Shown here: positions 37,842 through 38,860 of the stretch, in pieces
Layout: every line of letters starts with the position of its first letter
Position numbering within the stretch: position 1 is the first letter of the stretch
Source of the DNA: an uncultured Alphaproteobacteria bacterium
Lineage (GTDB): Bacteria; Pseudomonadota; Alphaproteobacteria; Rhodobacterales; Rhodobacteraceae
Reading direction: 5' to 3'
Length of the DNA: 38,860 nt
NCBI GenBank assembly: GCA_902537235.1
Contig: CACBAO010000017.1
Span: forward strand, 1-38,860
Translations under genes and position numbers: made by a program
The notes under the pieces: model-generated
Databases searched by the model: none
What the model was told of the DNA's origin: nothing
Seen by the model: only the letters and a program-made list of their open reading frames with translations

Positions 37842-37873
37842 ATGGTTAGGTCAATTTGTTTTGACCTAACCAT
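37842..37873 (+). promoter_or_regulatory. Perfect stem-loop between TRAP binding-protein gene and dctQ
   Basis: ATGGTTAGGTCAA (37842-37854) pairs over all 13 bases with TTGACCTAACCAT (37861-37873), leaving a 6-base loop TTTGTT. It starts 9 bases after the binding-protein stop and ends 19 bases before the dctQ ATG. There is no T-run after it, so read-through is likely. It fits a 3' stabiliser that lets binding-protein mRNA outlast the permease mRNA. Confidence 0.8.
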
Positions 37874-37892
37874 TTCAACAAAGGATTATCTA

Positions 37893-38522
37893 ATGGCTGG
37901 CCAAGTTGCGGTAATTGAGGATGGGCATTTATTGAGTCGGCTCGACAGATATCTGCTAAAGCTTGAGAAATTTTGTGCTTTGATAAGCGGCCTAGCGATT
38001 TTGTCTCTTATGTTTTTGGCTGTGTACTCTGTTACGGGTCGGAAATTTTTTAATGCTCCCCTAGCTGGATACGTGGATTATATAGAGGCAGCAATGCCTA
38101 TAATAGCAATAATGGGTGTATCTTATGTGCAAAGAGATGGAAGTCATATTAGGATGGACATTTTTGTTTCTTTTTTAAGAGGGCGGGCTCTTTGGCTCTT
38201 TGAATTACTGTCGATAGTTCTTATCCTAGTCCTTATCTTAGCACTTACATGGGGTGCGTGGGTGCATTTCGATAGATCATTTGATTGTGCGCGGCCTTTT
38301 TGTAGTCGAGATAGTTCTATCGATATTGGATTGCCTATTTGGCCTTCTAAGCTTGTGGTTCCCTTTGCCTTTAGTGTTTTGGCCCTTCGTCTATTTTTAC
38401 AAGCTATTGGATATACAAGAGCTTTAGTATTAGGACTGGATCAACCATCAGCAGTACCTTTAGTCTTAAGTGCCTCTCAACAAGCAAAACTTGAGACCGA
38501 TGCAATTGATAGATCTAGTTGA
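37893..38522 (+). CDS. dctQ: TRAP transporter small permease (DctQ)
   Basis: Small membrane subunit of the second TRAP transporter; 209 residues with four hydrophobic segments at about 26-47, 60-79, 98-122 and 152-172. The typical GSHIRMDIF element is at residues 83-91, after a conserved-looking VTGRKFFNAPLAGYVDYIE. I place the start at 37893 (MAGQVAVIEDG), with AAGGA at 37881-37885. An earlier in-frame ATG at 37842 lies inside the stem-loop and would be a poor start. A periplasmic-looking loop with FDCARPFCSRDSSIDIGLP holds two cysteines. The TGA stop overlaps the dctM ATG. Confidence 0.9.
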   Translation: MAGQVAVIEDGHLLSRLDRYLLKLEKFCALISGLAILSLMFLAVYSVTGRKFFNAPLAGYVDYIEAAMPIIAIMGVSYVQRDGSHIRMDIFVSFLRGRALWLFELLSIVLILVLILALTWGAWVHFDRSFDCARPFCSRDSSIDIGLPIWPSKLVVPFAFSVLALRLFLQAIGYTRALVLGLDQPSAVPLVLSASQQAKLETDAIDRSS

Positions 38523-38860
38523 TGGAAAATATAACTATAGGTCTATGGGTGAGCGGAGGAATGTTGCTTCTTGTTGTTCTAGGTATGCGTGTAGCATTTG
38601 CTGCGGGTTTAGCTGGGTTTATTGGTTTGGTTTGGCTTCGTTGGAATGGGTTTGATTATGATCCTACTCGTTTTTTAAAAGCACTTCAGATAAGCGTCAA
38701 GGTTGCAGGTCTCACCCCTCACTCTAAGGTAAGCGCCCACGTGTTAAGTCTAATACCCGTTTTTATTTTAATTGGATATTTAGCCTATTATGCAAAGTTG
38801 ACATCTGCTCTATTCGAGGCTGCCAAACGATGGATTGCTTGGGTACCTGGTGGCCTGGCA
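38522..38860 (+). CDS. dctM: TRAP transporter large permease (DctM), 5' part only
   Basis: The reading frame opens with ATG at 38522, overlapping the dctQ stop by one base, and runs off the end of the window without a stop (113 codons visible). The product starts MENITIGLWVSGGMLLLVVLGMRVAFAAGLAG-type, with a first hydrophobic helix at about residues 13-40 and a second at about 84-92. Visible DctM-like text is LSLIPVFILIGYLAYY followed by AAKRWIAWVPGGLA. It completes a binding protein-DctQ-DctM operon. Confidence 0.85.
   Translation, partial: MENITIGLWVSGGMLLLVVLGMRVAFAAGLAGFIGLVWLRWNGFDYDPTRFLKALQISVKVAGLTPHSKVSAHVLSLIPVFILIGYLAYYAKLTSALFEAAKRWIAWVPGGLA

Noticed and set aside
1-38860. Mobile elements, CRISPR arrays, toxin-antitoxin or defence islands
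   Set aside because: No transposase, integrase, direct-repeat array, restriction or antitoxin-like genes were seen; gene content is core metabolism, transport and sulfur oxidation.

Overview
The window is a contiguous, gene-dense piece of an AT-rich alphaproteobacterial chromosome, most likely from a marine, streamlined heterotroph that also oxidises reduced sulfur. The alphaproteobacterial assignment is an inference. It rests on the acetolactate synthase with an Ala-Gly-Glu-Ala-Ser cofactor loop, a tandem cold-shock-domain protein, a class II (B12-dependent) ribonucleotide reductase, a class II DAHP synthase, the bacterial leucyl-transferase Bpt, a DUF2244 protein beside ctaD, Tat-exported TRAP and Sox proteins, and a Fur protein without the CxxC zinc site. 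I cannot name the genus; a SAR116-like or Rhodospirillales-like lineage would fit.

Layout. 1-25: the 5' end of a tRNA-Leu on the minus strand. 96-5609 (+): lipB; ctaD with a DUF2244 gene; then a P-loop protein, metA and bpt closely packed. 5615-10418 (-): a complete three-gene TRAP transporter (TakP-like binding protein, large DctQ, DctM with a ~330-residue helical tail). 10687-13038 (+): ilvB-ilvN. 13043-16982 (-): nrdJ and tRNA-Pro, with a long A/T-rich inverted repeat between them. 17043-18225 (-): double cold-shock protein and pdxH. 18325-22179 (+): fabI, gpt, mazG, fur and eno, the last three overlapping. 22171-26386 (-): plsC, a gamma-carbonic-anhydrase-like gene, gmk, serB and class II DAHP synthase. 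26561-28417 (+): htpG. 28423-29622 (-): an SCP2-type thiolase.

29828-36513 is the functional centre: a sulfur-oxidation island. It has fccA-fccB (flavocytochrome c sulfide dehydrogenase, +) converging on soxS-Y-Z-C-D-B (-). SoxYZ carries the sulfur substrate, SoxB hydrolyses the terminal sulfate, SoxCD oxidises the sulfane sulfur, SoxS keeps the SoxY carrier thiol reduced, and FccAB oxidises sulfide. soxX and soxA, needed to load thiosulfate onto SoxY, are not in the window. Electrons would pass to c-type cytochromes and could end at an aa3 oxidase such as the CtaD encoded at 867-2513.

36819-38860 (+): a second TRAP transporter, divergent from soxS and cut off by the window end inside dctM. 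Both TRAP operons carry a strong stem-loop in the gap between the binding-protein gene and the dctQ gene.

No insertion sequence, prophage, CRISPR array, integrase or obvious defence system was seen. The less ordinary observations are the sulfur island with its missing soxXA and adjacent TRAP transporter, the DctM helical tail, the Glu111 MetA, the paired TRAP stem-loops and several tightly overlapping gene junctions.
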